From: Leifsonia virtsii | Lineage (GTDB): Bacteria; Actinomycetota; Actinomycetes; Actinomycetales; Microbacteriaceae | Reading direction: 5' to 3' | Assembly: GCF_030433675.1 (NCBI RefSeq) | Contig: NZ_JAROCB010000002.1 | Coordinates: 434,001 to 498,000, forward strand | DNA length: 64,000 nucleotides | Shown here: positions 1-8,858 of the stretch, piece after piece | Position numbering within the stretch: position 1 is the first letter of the stretch | Layout: every line of letters begins with the position of its first letter | Position numbers and translations under genes: made by a program | Notes under the pieces: model-generated | What the model was told of the DNA's origin: nothing | Databases searched by the model: none | What the model saw: only the letters and a program-made list of their open reading frames with translations

Positions 1-34
1 ACGCCCCTGCGGCGTAGCCGACGCGTCGGGTCAC
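1..34 (-). CDS. 5' end of a gene running off the left edge
   Basis: A GTG codon at 34-32 is preceded on the minus strand by a purine-rich stretch (GAGGGGGAAG) at Shine-Dalgarno distance and opens a frame beginning MTRRVGYAAGA to the window edge. Only 11 codons are visible, so no function can be given. The motif GGTGAGGATATCTC lies just upstream at about 56-69 and resembles elements before other exopolysaccharide operons here, so this may be another member of that locus. Confidence 0.3.
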   Translation of the reverse strand, partial: MTRRVGYAAGA

Positions 35-110
35 GGGCTTCCCCCTCTGGTTGAGATATCCTCACCTATTCTGGTGTATTAGTGAGGATTTGTCACCAGG
101 GGAATCGGCG

Positions 111-180
111 GCGACTGCGGGTCCGCGGAACGTCTGCGCCGGGGCGAGCGGGCGCAGATGTTCCGGGAGGCCGCAGTCGC
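111..180. terminator. long interrupted palindrome, probable terminator
   Basis: Outer arms of 10 bp (GCGACTGCGG at 111-120, its complement at 171-180) and inner arms pairing 13 of 14 bases (127-140 with 151-164) enclose a 10-nt loop. The element begins 14 bp beyond the stop of the phosphatase gene, so it could terminate that gene. There is no T tract. The 12-mer CCGCAGTCGCTG at its right edge recurs at the edge of the palindrome at 18016-18077. Confidence 0.55.
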
Positions 181-193
181 TGGCCCGGCGGCG

Positions 194-769
194 TCAGGCG
201 CGAGCGCGCAGGGCTGCTGCCACCGCCTTCGTCAGGGGCTCGATCTGAGCGATCGACTGCGTGAAGATGGCGTCCGAGCGGCCATAGGGGTCGATGATGT
301 CGCCCGGTGCGCCGCCGCGCCGGGTGGACCGCGCCCGGCCGATCGGCCGTGGCGGGCGGTGCTCCGCCGCCCAGGCGACGAGCTCGCGCCGCGACAGCTC
401 CGCCGGGGCGTCCCCGGCGATCTCGGCGAACTCGGCGAGGGTGAAGGTGCGGCGAGCAGCGGGCGGCGTGGCCGACGCGACCCACTCCCGGTGGGCGTAG
501 GTCGCCGTCAGGATGAGGTCGCTGCGGCGGGTGAGGTCGGGGTCCACCTGACGAGCGCGGTGCCGGCCGAGTTCCAGCCCGCGGGCGTGGAGGAGGCGGG
601 TCATCGCGGGCTCCGCCGGCCAGCCGGTCATCGCCTCGGTGCCGGCGGACTCCACGGCGAAGGCCCGCTGGTCGGCGAGTTCCGCGGCGAGCATGGCCTC
701 CATCGCGGGGGAGCGGCAGATGTTCCCAGTGCAGATCGCGAGGATCCGGAACGGGTCGGCGGAGGTCAT
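194..769 (-). CDS. low-molecular-weight protein tyrosine phosphatase (Wzb/Ptp type)
   Basis: 191 residues. The start is the ATG at 769, which puts the catalytic loop close to the N-terminus as in this family; a longer frame upstream adds unrelated residues. The signature C(X)5R loop is visible as CTGNICRSP, with nucleophile Cys13 and Arg19, and the C-terminal DPYG segment supplies the general-acid aspartate. Such phosphatases remove phosphate from the tyrosine tails of BY-kinases and other exopolysaccharide proteins, and a BY-kinase is encoded at 16363-18009 in this locus. The family call is sure; the substrate is inferred from context. It is transcribed away from the beta-helix gene. Confidence 0.92.
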   Translation of the reverse strand: MTSADPFRILAICTGNICRSPAMEAMLAAELADQRAFAVESAGTEAMTGWPAEPAMTRLLHARGLELGRHRARQVDPDLTRRSDLILTATYAHREWVASATPPAARRTFTLAEFAEIAGDAPAELSRRELVAWAAEHRPPRPIGRARSTRRGGAPGDIIDPYGRSDAIFTQSIAQIEPLTKAVAAALRARA

Positions 770-832
770 CCCCCAATTGTGTCGGATGCGTCCGAGAGTC
801 TTGCCCGGTGAGGCCCCCGACACCCCCGGCGT

Positions 833-872
833 CACCCCCCGACACCCGAATGGGGGTAATTCTCGCTATAGC
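833..872 (+). promoter_or_regulatory. candidate upstream element of the beta-helix gene
   Basis: A C-rich/G-rich inverted segment (CACCCCCCGACACCCG, then GGGGGT) runs directly into TAATTCTCGCTATAGC. The AATTCTCG-TAT-AGC core is shared with the element at 12096-12120 and more loosely with the one at 7694-7721. It lies about 150 bp before the start at 1021. Whether it is a promoter, an operator or both cannot be settled by eye. Confidence 0.4.
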
Positions 873-1020
873 GTGCTACGGTCGTCCGCTGTTAGCTTGG
901 TTGATTTTGACTGGCCGACGCCCCCCGGCGTTTGCTAGGGTCTCCTTCAACCTGCGGCAGGAACTGGTCTCACCTGCCGGCCCCCGTATGTTCTACCCGA
1001 CGTTTGGATAGCACTTCTCT

Positions 1021-3684
1021 ATGTCCCGACACCCCTCCCACCGTATCGAGACCAATCGGACGGCAGGCGCGAAGAAAGCACGCCTGCGCGCAGGAATCGC
1101 CCTCGCGGCCACCGCCGCGGTGGCCGCAGCCGCCGTCGGCGTCACCGCCGCCGGCGCGTCCGCCGCCCCCAACTATGTCGTCTCGCGGCAGATCGCCGCC
1201 GACACCTTCGACCGCAGCCAGGCGAACGGCTGGGGCGCCGCCTCCCTCGGCGGCGCGTACAGCGTCAGCAGCGCGGCAGCGTTCTCCGTCGGTTCCGCCT
1301 CCGGAACCCAGGCCGTCCCGCGGCCGGGCGCCTCCCTCAGCGCCACCCTCCCCTCGGCCACGGCGTCGGATGTCGACGCCGCCGCCTCCGTCGTCCTCGA
1401 CGCGCTGCCCGCGAAGGGCAACGGCGTCTACTCCGGCGTCCAGGTGCGCTCGTCGGCAGGCGCCTACTACCAGGCCACCTTCCGGGTCGACGCCCAGAAG
1501 CGCGGACTGCTCTCGATCATCCGCGTCAACGGATCGACCGCGCGGCAGACGACGGTCGCCGCCGAGAAGGTCGTCCTCTCGAAGGTCGCGGCCGGCTCGC
1601 CGGTGCGCCTCGAGCTGCGCGCGACGGGCACCGGCACGGTCGCTCTGAGCGCCCGCGCCTGGACCGCCTCCTCGGCCACGCCGGACTGGCAGGTCTCGGC
1701 GGCCGACTCCTCGATCGACCGGCTCAGCCATGCCGGCTCGGTCGGGCTGTGGAGCTACGTCTCCATCAGCTCCACCGCGGCCAAGGTGCGCTTCGACGAC
1801 CTGAGCGCCAGCGCGCTCAAGCCGCAGGACGCTTCCACCCCGGCCCCGCCGACCACCCCGGTCACGACGCCCACCCAGACGCCGACGCCGACTCCGACGC
1901 CGACGCAGACGACCACCCCCGCTCCGCCGACGACCGCTCCGCAGCCGCCCGTGACGACGCCCGACCCGACCCCGTCGACGGGCGCCGACACGAGCATCGA
2001 CCAATCGTCCGCTCGCACGGCGACCGGCGCCGCGCCGATCGGCAGCACCTCCTACGCGATCCCGTCGGGCGCCTATTTCGTCGCGACGAGCGGTGACGAC
2101 GGCGTGAGCCGTTCCACCGAGGCCGCTCCGTGGAAGACCGTGCAGCACGCGGTCGACGCGGTGCCGTCCGGCTCCACCGTCGTCGTCCGCGGCGGCACGT
2201 ACCACGAGACCGTGACGATCCCGCGCGGCAAGAAGGTCACCATCCAGTCGTACCCGAAGGAGGCCGTCTGGTTCGACGGCAGCCGTTCGGTCTCGAACTG
2301 GTCGCGCTCCGGCTCCGCCTGGGTCGCGGGCAACTGGAACGTCGTCTTCGACGACAGCCCGACCTACACGCGCGGCGCCCCCGACGGCACGGCCGCGGGC
2401 TGGCAGTTCGTCAACCCGTCGTACCCCATGGCGGCCCACCCCGACCAGCTGTTCCTGGACGGCGTTGCGCTGAAGCAGGTCTCGTCGCGGTCCGCCGTGA
2501 CGGCGGGCACGTTCTTCGTCGACGAGGGCTCGCACCAGCTGGTGCTCGGCTCCGACCCGTCCGGCCACGACCTGCGCGCGAGCGACACCGTGAAGGCGTT
2601 CGTCGTGCTCGGTGACGGCAGTGCGCTGAAGGGCATCGGCATCCGCCGCTACTCGCCGTCCGTGCCCGACATGGGTGCGGTGCAGGTGTACGCCAACAAC
2701 GCGACGGTCGAGAACGTCGCGGTGACGGACAACGCCACCACCGGTCTCGCCTGGGGCGGCACCGACGGCACCATCGCCAACGTGACCGTTGCCCGCAACG
2801 GCATGCTCGGCGCGCAGGCGACGTACTCCGACCGCCTGAAGGTGACCGGGATGCTGGCCGACCACAACAACACCGAGCACTTCAACCGCGCCCCCGTGGC
2901 CGGTGGGTTCAAGGTGGCCCGGGCCCGCGGCATCACCGTCGCCGGCAGCAACTTCCTGAACAACGACGGCAATGCGCTGTGGTTCGACGAGTCGGTCTAC
3001 AACGTGTCGGTCGCGAACAGCGACATCGTCGGCAACTCGGGCAACGGGCTCGTGGCGGAGATCTCGGCGAAGTTCGCGATCGCCAACAACGTGATCGCGC
3101 AGAACGGCATCGCCGGCATCCTCGTCAGCGACACCAACGGCGCGGACATCCGCAACAACACCATCACCGGCAACTCGCGCGACATCAATATCACGCAGGG
3201 CGACCGCCGGGCGAGCAACCTCTCCACCGCCGGGCACGACCCGCGCCAGTCGCTGCCGGACCCGACGGTCACGTGGATCACGGGCAACATCACCGTGGTG
3301 AACAACGTGCTCGCCAACTCCACCGGCAACGCGGTGCTGGCCGTCGAGGACTACAGCCACTGGCACTCGGCCGAGCAGATGGGCATCACCCTCGCGGGCA
3401 ACGTCTACCAGCGGACCTCCGCCGGCGCGCCGAACTGGCTCATCGTCTGGTCGCGCGGCGCGGGCAACCCCGCGATCTTCACCTCGCTCTCCGACTTCCA
3501 GTCGGCGACGGGTCAGGACCGCACCGGGCGATCCTTCGACGGGCAGAACGTGCTCTCCGGAGCGTTCGAGCAGCTCCCGCTCGTGGGCGGCCTCACCTCG
3601 GCCCTCGCCCAGCCCCTGCCCTCCGCCGCCGCGCAGCTGACCGGCAAGCCCGCCGGCTCGCTGCAGATCGGAGCGTGGAACTGA
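1021..3684 (+). CDS. secreted right-handed beta-helix protein, putative polysaccharide lyase/epimerase
   Basis: 887 residues. A basic N-terminus and hydrophobic segment (about 24-45) with ASA-AP near 48 form a signal peptide. Residues 59-265 are a beta-rich domain starting DTFDRSQANGWGAASLGG. A Pro/Thr linker follows (270-325), then a right-handed parallel beta-helix from about 345 that opens with a DUF1565-like segment (YFVATSGDDG, PWKTVQHAVDAV, RGGTYHETV) and has many N-rich coils. Beta-helix proteins in exopolysaccharide loci are often lyases or epimerases of the polymer. No catalytic residues could be assigned, so the activity is inferred. The N-terminal domain recurs at the C-terminus of the 19268-23743 product. 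The gene converges on the flippase gene with 13 bp between stops. Confidence 0.85.
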   Translation: MSRHPSHRIETNRTAGAKKARLRAGIALAATAAVAAAAVGVTAAGASAAPNYVVSRQIAADTFDRSQANGWGAASLGGAYSVSSAAAFSVGSASGTQAVPRPGASLSATLPSATASDVDAAASVVLDALPAKGNGVYSGVQVRSSAGAYYQATFRVDAQKRGLLSIIRVNGSTARQTTVAAEKVVLSKVAAGSPVRLELRATGTGTVALSARAWTASSATPDWQVSAADSSIDRLSHAGSVGLWSYVSISSTAAKVRFDDLSASALKPQDASTPAPPTTPVTTPTQTPTPTPTPTQTTTPAPPTTAPQPPVTTPDPTPSTGADTSIDQSSARTATGAAPIGSTSYAIPSGAYFVATSGDDGVSRSTEAAPWKTVQHAVDAVPSGSTVVVRGGTYHETVTIPRGKKVTIQSYPKEAVWFDGSRSVSNWSRSGSAWVAGNWNVVFDDSPTYTRGAPDGTAAGWQFVNPSYPMAAHPDQLFLDGVALKQVSSRSAVTAGTFFVDEGSHQLVLGSDPSGHDLRASDTVKAFVVLGDGSALKGIGIRRYSPSVPDMGAVQVYANNATVENVAVTDNATTGLAWGGTDGTIANVTVARNGMLGAQATYSDRLKVTGMLADHNNTEHFNRAPVAGGFKVARARGITVAGSNFLNNDGNALWFDESVYNVSVANSDIVGNSGNGLVAEISAKFAIANNVIAQNGIAGILVSDTNGADIRNNTITGNSRDINITQGDRRASNLSTAGHDPRQSLPDPTVTWITGNITVVNNVLANSTGNAVLAVEDYSHWHSAEQMGITLAGNVYQRTSAGAPNWLIVWSRGAGNPAIFTSLSDFQSATGQDRTGRSFDGQNVLSGAFEQLPLVGGLTSALAQPLPSAAAQLTGKPAGSLQIGAWN

Positions 3685-3697
3685 CGCACGAGGACGA

Positions 3698-5248
3698 TCA
3701 GCGGGAGCGCACCAGCCGCGCAGCGGCGAGCACTCCTGTCAGATCCCGCCGGATCGCAGGGATGAGCAGCACAGCCGCCCCGTAGACAAGCGCGAGCGCC
3801 ACGACGGCCGCCGCCACCTGGGCCACAGAGCCCAGGGCGGCGGCCGTCGTGCATGCGCCCCAGGCCGCGGTCGCCGCGACGGCGGCGCAGGAGAGCACGC
3901 GCGCAGCCCCGGCGTAGAGGCGCGCGGTCGGGACCTCGGTCTTCCACGCCAGCCAGGCGAGCGAGATCGGCCAGGAGATCGCGGGGGCGACCGCGTAGGC
4001 GACGGCGATGCCGATCACGCCCCAGAAGGATCCGACGCCGATGCAGAGGATCTTGATGGCGGCGCTCACCAGCGAGTAGTGCAGCAGCGCCCGCGTCAGC
4101 CCGCGCGAGACGTACGCCCAGTAGCCGACGAAGGCGAGGATCTGGAAAATGCCGGCGATGGCGAAGAACCTCAGGATGGGCGCCGCTTCATGCCACTGCG
4201 GTCCGAGCAGGAGCGCCGTCAGCGGCTCGGACGCGCCGGCGACGAGCGCGAGCCCGGCCACGATCGTGTAGCCGAGGGCGAGCTGGCCGCGGCAGAGCCA
4301 CTCGCCGAACCTCTCCTTCTCGTCCTGCAGCCGCGAGAACACCGGGAGGGCGACGGTGGTGAGCGGGATGCGCACCTGGTTCAGTGGCGTCATCAGCAGC
4401 TGGAACGCGCGGCTGTACACGCCGAGGGAGGCCGCGCCGAACTTCACGCCGACGAGCACATTGTCGATGTTGTTGCTGACGTAGCTGACCAGCTGAGAGG
4501 CGAGCATGTTCCAGCCGAAGGCGATGAAGGCTCCGATGGGCGCGTCGCGGCGCGGGAGTCCGGGGAGCCAGCCCGCGGCGGCCACGAGCACGATCAGCAG
4601 GGCGAGCGCCTGGGTCAGCTGCTGGGCGACGAGGGCCCAGTAGCCCCAGCCGAGCAGCGCCGTGACGATCGCGACCGCCAGCGCGAGCGCCGGCGCGACG
4701 ACGTCGGCCGCGGCGACCGCGCTGAAGCGCATCCGGCGCACCAGGTCGGCGCGGTACTGCGTGCCGAGCCCGTTGATCAGGAAGGTGAAGGCGAGCGCGT
4801 GCGCGATCGGCACGAGGTCGGGCTGGCCGAAGCCGAGCGCGATGAGCCCGGCCCCGGAGAACACGGCCGCGGTGAGCACCGCCCCGATCGCCGCGTTGAC
4901 CCAGAACAGGTTGGTGCGCTGCCCGCGCGTGACCGTCGCCGCCTGGATGGAGGCGGACGAGAGCCCGAAGTCGCGGAAGAGCTCCCCGACGCCGATGATC
5001 GCGACCACCATCGCGATCAGGCCGTAGTCGTGCGGGCTCAGCAGCCGGGCGAGGACGACGACCGACGCGACCTGGACGACGACCTTCCCCCCCTGGGCGC
5101 CGAGGGTGACCGCCGCTCCCCGGGCTGCGCGGGCGCCGAGCCCGCTCGTGTCGCCGTGCGGGAGACCGCCGGTCTCCTCGTCGTGCCGCGAACGCTCTCT
5201 GGGGCGCTCGCCGCGGTGCGCCGGGGAGCGCGGTGTCCGGATGGTCAC
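3698..5248 (-). CDS. polysaccharide flippase, Wzx/PST family
   Basis: 516 residues and about 12-14 hydrophobic segments, as expected for MOP-superfamily lipid-linked oligosaccharide flippases. The N-terminal region (GGKVVVQVASVVVLARLLSP, then YGLIAMV) is typical of the polysaccharide transport family. The GTG start at 5248 overlaps the stop of the upstream FrhB-like gene (GTGA), so the genes are translationally coupled. It is the last gene of the minus-strand operon pyruvyl transferase, FrhB-like protein, flippase. It would move the undecaprenyl-linked repeat unit across the membrane for the polymerase encoded at 14990. Confidence 0.9.
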   Translation of the reverse strand: MTIRTPRSPAHRGERPRERSRHDEETGGLPHGDTSGLGARAARGAAVTLGAQGGKVVVQVASVVVLARLLSPHDYGLIAMVVAIIGVGELFRDFGLSSASIQAATVTRGQRTNLFWVNAAIGAVLTAAVFSGAGLIALGFGQPDLVPIAHALAFTFLINGLGTQYRADLVRRMRFSAVAAADVVAPALALAVAIVTALLGWGYWALVAQQLTQALALLIVLVAAAGWLPGLPRRDAPIGAFIAFGWNMLASQLVSYVSNNIDNVLVGVKFGAASLGVYSRAFQLLMTPLNQVRIPLTTVALPVFSRLQDEKERFGEWLCRGQLALGYTIVAGLALVAGASEPLTALLLGPQWHEAAPILRFFAIAGIFQILAFVGYWAYVSRGLTRALLHYSLVSAAIKILCIGVGSFWGVIGIAVAYAVAPAISWPISLAWLAWKTEVPTARLYAGAARVLSCAAVAATAAWGACTTAAALGSVAQVAAAVVALALVYGAAVLLIPAIRRDLTGVLAAARLVRSR

Positions 5249-6561
5249 GATCGCCTCCCGGCGAGGGCGGCACGGCGGGCGCGCGCCCGGCGGAAGGTGC
5301 CGCGCGCCACCCGGACGACCTCGCGGAACCGCGGGAGGGCGAGGCCGAGGAGGCCGAAGCCGCGGTAGCGCGGCACGCGCATGCCGGCGAGGGTCGCGCC
5401 GGCGAGACGCCCGGCGAGGGTCGACCGGCGCGTGGTCTGCAGCGGCTGCACGGCCGCGAGGTCCTCCATCTCGATCGGGCTGACCGAGATCACGCCGGCC
5501 TCGACGGCTCGCACGATGATGTCGTACCCGCGCTCGGTGCGCGCGATGAGCGCACTGCGGCCCGCACCGTCCGCGAACACCGGGTAGCCGCGCTCGTCGG
5601 AGCGCCAGAAGTCGGCCGCGGTGATGTCGGCGCTCTCGCCGACGCCGTCGGCGCAGATCTTGCAGCGCCACTGCGCGGCAGGACCGAGCGCCGAGCCCCA
5701 CGACTCGTCGTAGCTCGCGTCGCTCGAGGTGCCGTCCGGGCGCTCGACGGTGAAGCGTCCGGGCCACCCGCGTCCGCGGTACCAGAGGTCGCTCACCGGC
5801 GTTCCGGCCGGCGAGCCGAGCTCGGCGGCGAGCCGGTCGGTGGCGTGCTGGCTCGGCGTCCCTGCGCAGAAGAAGGAGAGCAGCACGGGGTCGTCGTCGC
5901 CCGGCCGTGCCGAGTGCCCGGTGGTGAGCGCACGGACGGCGCTGACCTCGCAGGGCTTGCCGACCATGACGGTCCCGGGCAGCAGCGCCTCCGGGAGGGC
6001 GGCGCTCGCCGTCGGCGCGTAGCGGGAGCCCGCGGCGGCGACGGCCTGCTCGCGGGACAGGATGCTGACGCTCACGGTCCGCCGCGGCTCGGTCTCGTCG
6101 GCCTTGGCGCCCACCATCCTGCTGGCCTGGCCGGTCTCGAGCATCCAGGCGGCCAGGGCCGTGAGCGCCCCTCCGCTGCTTCCGCGGTAGCGCACCTCGG
6201 TGTCGGTGGCCCACGCCATCCACACGCGGAGGTAGGGTCCCATCGTCGGGTGCCGGCGGCCGGTCGCGGGGTGCACCGCGCGGACCGTGACGCCGGGGCA
6301 GGCGTCCTCGAAGCGCTTCACCGCGTCGGGAGCGACCGGAGCGGCGGCCGCCGCCGCAGCCTGCTCCTCGGCGTCGTCGACCGGCGTCGGGCGCAGGTTC
6401 CCCTCGTCGTCCAGCCGCATCCGCAGACCCGGGTCGAGCAGCGCGCAGGCGCCACAGCCGCTGCAGTTGCCCGAGGCGACGACCCGGGCGACGGCCGCCC
6501 GCAAGGCCGCGGTCTCCTTCGGGATCGCGGTGGTCGGCACGGGCCGGGCGTCGGTGGTCAT
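5245..6561 (-). CDS. FrhB/FdhB-like iron-sulfur protein (coenzyme F420 hydrogenase beta-subunit family)
   Basis: 438 residues. The N-terminus has a ferredoxin-like cluster Cys33-x2-Cys36-x2-Cys39 (NCSGCGAC) followed by DACPGV, then the FrhB N and C domains (YRGSSGGALTALAAW, GKPCEVSAVRAL, WRCKICADGVGESADI, ADFWRSDERGYP). The family name comes from F420 hydrogenases, but homologs sit beside polysaccharide pyruvyl transferases in many exopolysaccharide loci, where their reaction is not established. ATGA overlap with the pyruvyl transferase gene upstream and GTGA overlap with the flippase downstream tie it to the polymer. A redox step on a sugar or on the ketal donor is possible but unproven. Confidence 0.85.
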   Translation of the reverse strand: MTTDARPVPTTAIPKETAALRAAVARVVASGNCSGCGACALLDPGLRMRLDDEGNLRPTPVDDAEEQAAAAAAAPVAPDAVKRFEDACPGVTVRAVHPATGRRHPTMGPYLRVWMAWATDTEVRYRGSSGGALTALAAWMLETGQASRMVGAKADETEPRRTVSVSILSREQAVAAAGSRYAPTASAALPEALLPGTVMVGKPCEVSAVRALTTGHSARPGDDDPVLLSFFCAGTPSQHATDRLAAELGSPAGTPVSDLWYRGRGWPGRFTVERPDGTSSDASYDESWGSALGPAAQWRCKICADGVGESADITAADFWRSDERGYPVFADGAGRSALIARTERGYDIIVRAVEAGVISVSPIEMEDLAAVQPLQTTRRSTLAGRLAGATLAGMRVPRYRGFGLLGLALPRFREVVRVARGTFRRARARRAALAGRRS

Positions 6562-7649
6562 GCGGCGACGCGCTCCACGCTGGTCGTGAGTGCGGTGGTC
6601 GCGCGGGCGAGACGGCTCTCCGTCACGCCGAGCAGGAGGGCGGCCTCGTCGGCCAGGCCGTCGTCGGCGACCTGCGCGAGCGCGTCGCCCGCTGCGTCGG
6701 CGGCGGTGCGGAGGTCGACCGACCGGGTCCAGCCGAGGTCGCCGAGCAGCGGGCCGAACTTGCGGGAGTACGCCAGGGGGATCGCCGGGGTGCCGGTCGA
6801 GAGCGCGTTGAGGCAGGCGTGCATCCGGGAGCCGAGCACCACGTTCGCCGATGCCACCGTGCGCCGCACGTCGTCGAGATCGCGCGGGGTGACGACCTCC
6901 AGGGAGTCCCGGCGTTCTGCGGTCAGCTCGGAGATGGCGTGGATGTCGGAGTCCGGGTTGTCCGACTCGAGCACGTGGGCGAGCAGCGTGACCTCGCGGC
7001 CGTCGGCGGCCAGCCCGTCGAGCAGGCAGTGCACCGTCCGGCGGTACTCGGCGTGGTCGACGTGCGGGTTCGGATACCAGAGCAGGCCGGAGACGTTGAG
7101 CACCACATCCCGGCTCTTCTCGACCTCGGGCCGGGGCAGGGCGAACACGACGTCGGTCGTGAGCACGTCGACCGGCCGGCCGAGCGCCTTCGCCGCCTTC
7201 GCGCTCTGGTTGTCGCGGGCCATCACCAGGTCGGCGCGGCGGAGGCTACGCCGCGCGACGGCACGCCCGGTCGCGGTGTCGAACGGGCCGATGGTCTGCG
7301 GGCCCAGAACGACGGGCACGCCGGCCTGCGCCGCGAACTCGGAGACGGCCGACATGACCATCAGCCTGCGCGTGCCGTAGATGTCGGCGAAGCTGTCGCC
7401 GGAGCGCGTGTCGACGATCAGGTCGAACCCGGCGAGCCAGCGCTGCATGCCCTTGGTGCCGGTCACGCGCTCCTTGACGAGCGAGCGGAGGCGGCCGATC
7501 GGGAGCTGCGGCGCGCGCACCCCGTAGTTCTGGAAGACGATGTCCGCCTTCGGGTCGACGCGCCGCAGCAGTGCGGCGGTGCCGGCCCCGAGCGCGCGCA
7601 CGCCGAGGTTGGGCGACGCATCGTCGGCCCATAGGATCAGTGTTCGCAT
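6558..7649 (-). CDS. polysaccharide pyruvyl transferase family protein
   Basis: 363 residues beginning MRTLILWADDASPNLGVRAL. The ATG at 7649 is chosen over a TTG 12 bp upstream because GGGAG sits six bases before it. The family hallmarks are the N-terminal nucleotide-binding-like motif, the central GPQTIGPF segment, and a C-terminal part with VVLGSRMHACLNALSTGTP and a late AIPLAYSRKFGPLL. These enzymes add a pyruvate ketal from phosphoenolpyruvate to a sugar of the repeat unit. It is the first gene of a three-gene minus-strand operon and is divergent from the glycosyltransferase at 7815. Confidence 0.9.
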   Translation of the reverse strand: MRTLILWADDASPNLGVRALGAGTAALLRRVDPKADIVFQNYGVRAPQLPIGRLRSLVKERVTGTKGMQRWLAGFDLIVDTRSGDSFADIYGTRRLMVMSAVSEFAAQAGVPVVLGPQTIGPFDTATGRAVARRSLRRADLVMARDNQSAKAAKALGRPVDVLTTDVVFALPRPEVEKSRDVVLNVSGLLWYPNPHVDHAEYRRTVHCLLDGLAADGREVTLLAHVLESDNPDSDIHAISELTAERRDSLEVVTPRDLDDVRRTVASANVVLGSRMHACLNALSTGTPAIPLAYSRKFGPLLGDLGWTRSVDLRTAADAAGDALAQVADDGLADEAALLLGVTESRLARATTALTTSVERVAA

Positions 7650-7693
7650 CGACGCTCCCAAGGTCGGGTCGGGTGGAGGGTGCTCGGCGCTCT

Positions 7694-7721
7694 AGGTGAG
7701 ACTTACTCATGTATCTTAGCT
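7694..7721 (+). promoter_or_regulatory. candidate upstream element in the divergent 7650-7814 region
   Basis: AGGTGAGACTTACTCATGTA followed by TCTTAGCT aligns with AGGTGAGGAATTCTCGTA followed by TTAAGCT at 12096-12120. The surroundings are much more GC-rich. It lies between a minus-strand operon and a plus-strand glycosyltransferase and has the same orientation as the other plus-strand copies. Confidence 0.4.
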
Positions 7722-7814
7722 ACCGGCGGTCCCGCGCGTGACCCCAGTTGAGGGCGCGTGATCCGCCGGGCGCACCGTGCCAGAGTGGAGCGCATGCCGA
7801 TCGGAGGGGGAGAA

Positions 7815-8858
7815 GTGGCCGAGCTCGTCGTGCAGCAGTCCTTCCCCGATCCGCGCCCGACCACCAACCCGTACCTGATCATGCTGCGCGACGCGATCGC
7901 CGCCCAGTCCGACGTCGAGCTGCGCACCTTCACCTGGCGGCGCGCCCTCCTCGCCCGGTACGACGTCTTCCACGTGCACTGGCCCGAGATCCTCGTCTCC
8001 GGCCACAGCCCGCTGAAGAAGCTGGTCAGGCAGGCCCTGACGCTCGGCCTCGTCCTCAAGCTGCGGATCACGCGCACCCCCATCGTCCGCACCGCGCACA
8101 ACCTCGACCTGCCCAGCGGGATCAGCCGGCGCGAGGTCTGGCTGCTGCGCCTGATCGACCGCTGGACGACGCTGCGCATCCGGCTCAACCCGCTCACGCC
8201 CGTCCCCGACGGGTCGGCGGTCGAGACCATCGAGCACGGCCACTACCGCGATTGGTTCGCGCCCTACCCGCGGCGGACCGCGATCCCCGGCCGGCTCGCC
8301 TACGTCGGCCTGGTGCGTCGGTACAAGGGCGTGGATGCGCTGATCGCGGCTTTCCGCGACGCGTTCCGCGCACCAGAAGCGCCCGCCGCGACGCTGACCG
8401 TCTCCGGCCGGCCGTCCTCCGACGAGCTCGCCGGCCAGCTTCAGGAGGAGGCGCGCGGCGACGACCGCATCTTCCTCCGCTTCGCGTTCCTCACCGACGA
8501 GGAGCTGGTGGCCGCGGTGACGGAGTCGGAGCTGATCGTGCTGCCGTACCGCGAGATGCACAACTCGGGCGGTGCGCTGTCCAGCCTCTCGCTCGACCGG
8601 CCGGTGCTCGTGCCGGACAACGACGTGAACCGGCTGCTGGCACGGGAGGTCGGCGAGACCTGGGTCCAGCGCTACGACCCCCCGCTGCGGCCGGAGCACC
8701 TGGAGCAGGCGCTCGCCGCCGTCCGCGGACGGGAGCCGGGCGACCGGCCGGACCTCGACGCGCGCAGCTGGGATGAGACCGGCCGCCGTCACGTCGCCGC
8801 CTACCGGCGTGCGATCGAGCTCAGGCGCGGGCGCCGCGGACGAACACGCCCCGCTTGA
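7815..8858 (+). CDS. glycosyltransferase, GT-B fold, exopolysaccharide type
   Basis: 347 residues if started at GTG 7815, which follows a very strong ribosome binding site (GGAGGGGGA). ATG 7794 in the same frame is the alternative. The N-terminus reads VAELVVQQSFPDPRPTTNPY and contains YDVFHVHWPEI, seen in GumI-like and other exopolysaccharide glycosyltransferases. The C-terminal donor half has LAYVGLVRRYKGVDALIAAF and LIVLPYREMHNSGGALSSLS. It should be cytoplasmic and add one sugar to the lipid-linked repeat unit; donor and acceptor are unknown. Its last 38 bp overlap the end of the convergent deacetylase gene. Confidence 0.87.
   Translation: MAELVVQQSFPDPRPTTNPYLIMLRDAIAAQSDVELRTFTWRRALLARYDVFHVHWPEILVSGHSPLKKLVRQALTLGLVLKLRITRTPIVRTAHNLDLPSGISRREVWLLRLIDRWTTLRIRLNPLTPVPDGSAVETIEHGHYRDWFAPYPRRTAIPGRLAYVGLVRRYKGVDALIAAFRDAFRAPEAPAATLTVSGRPSSDELAGQLQEEARGDDRIFLRFAFLTDEELVAAVTESELIVLPYREMHNSGGALSSLSLDRPVLVPDNDVNRLLAREVGETWVQRYDPPLRPEHLEQALAAVRGREPGDRPDLDARSWDETGRRHVAAYRRAIELRRGRRGRTRPA

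Noticed and set aside
970-3366. Long open frame antisense to the beta-helix gene
   Set aside because: Low-complexity Arg/Gly/Ala/Val-rich translation without domains, lying opposite a gene with clear domains. Long antisense frames are expected at this GC content.
5245-6561. True F420-reducing hydrogenase subunit
   Set aside because: No hydrogenase large or small subunit is nearby, and the gene is locked into an exopolysaccharide operon with a pyruvyl transferase, so only the fold is shared.
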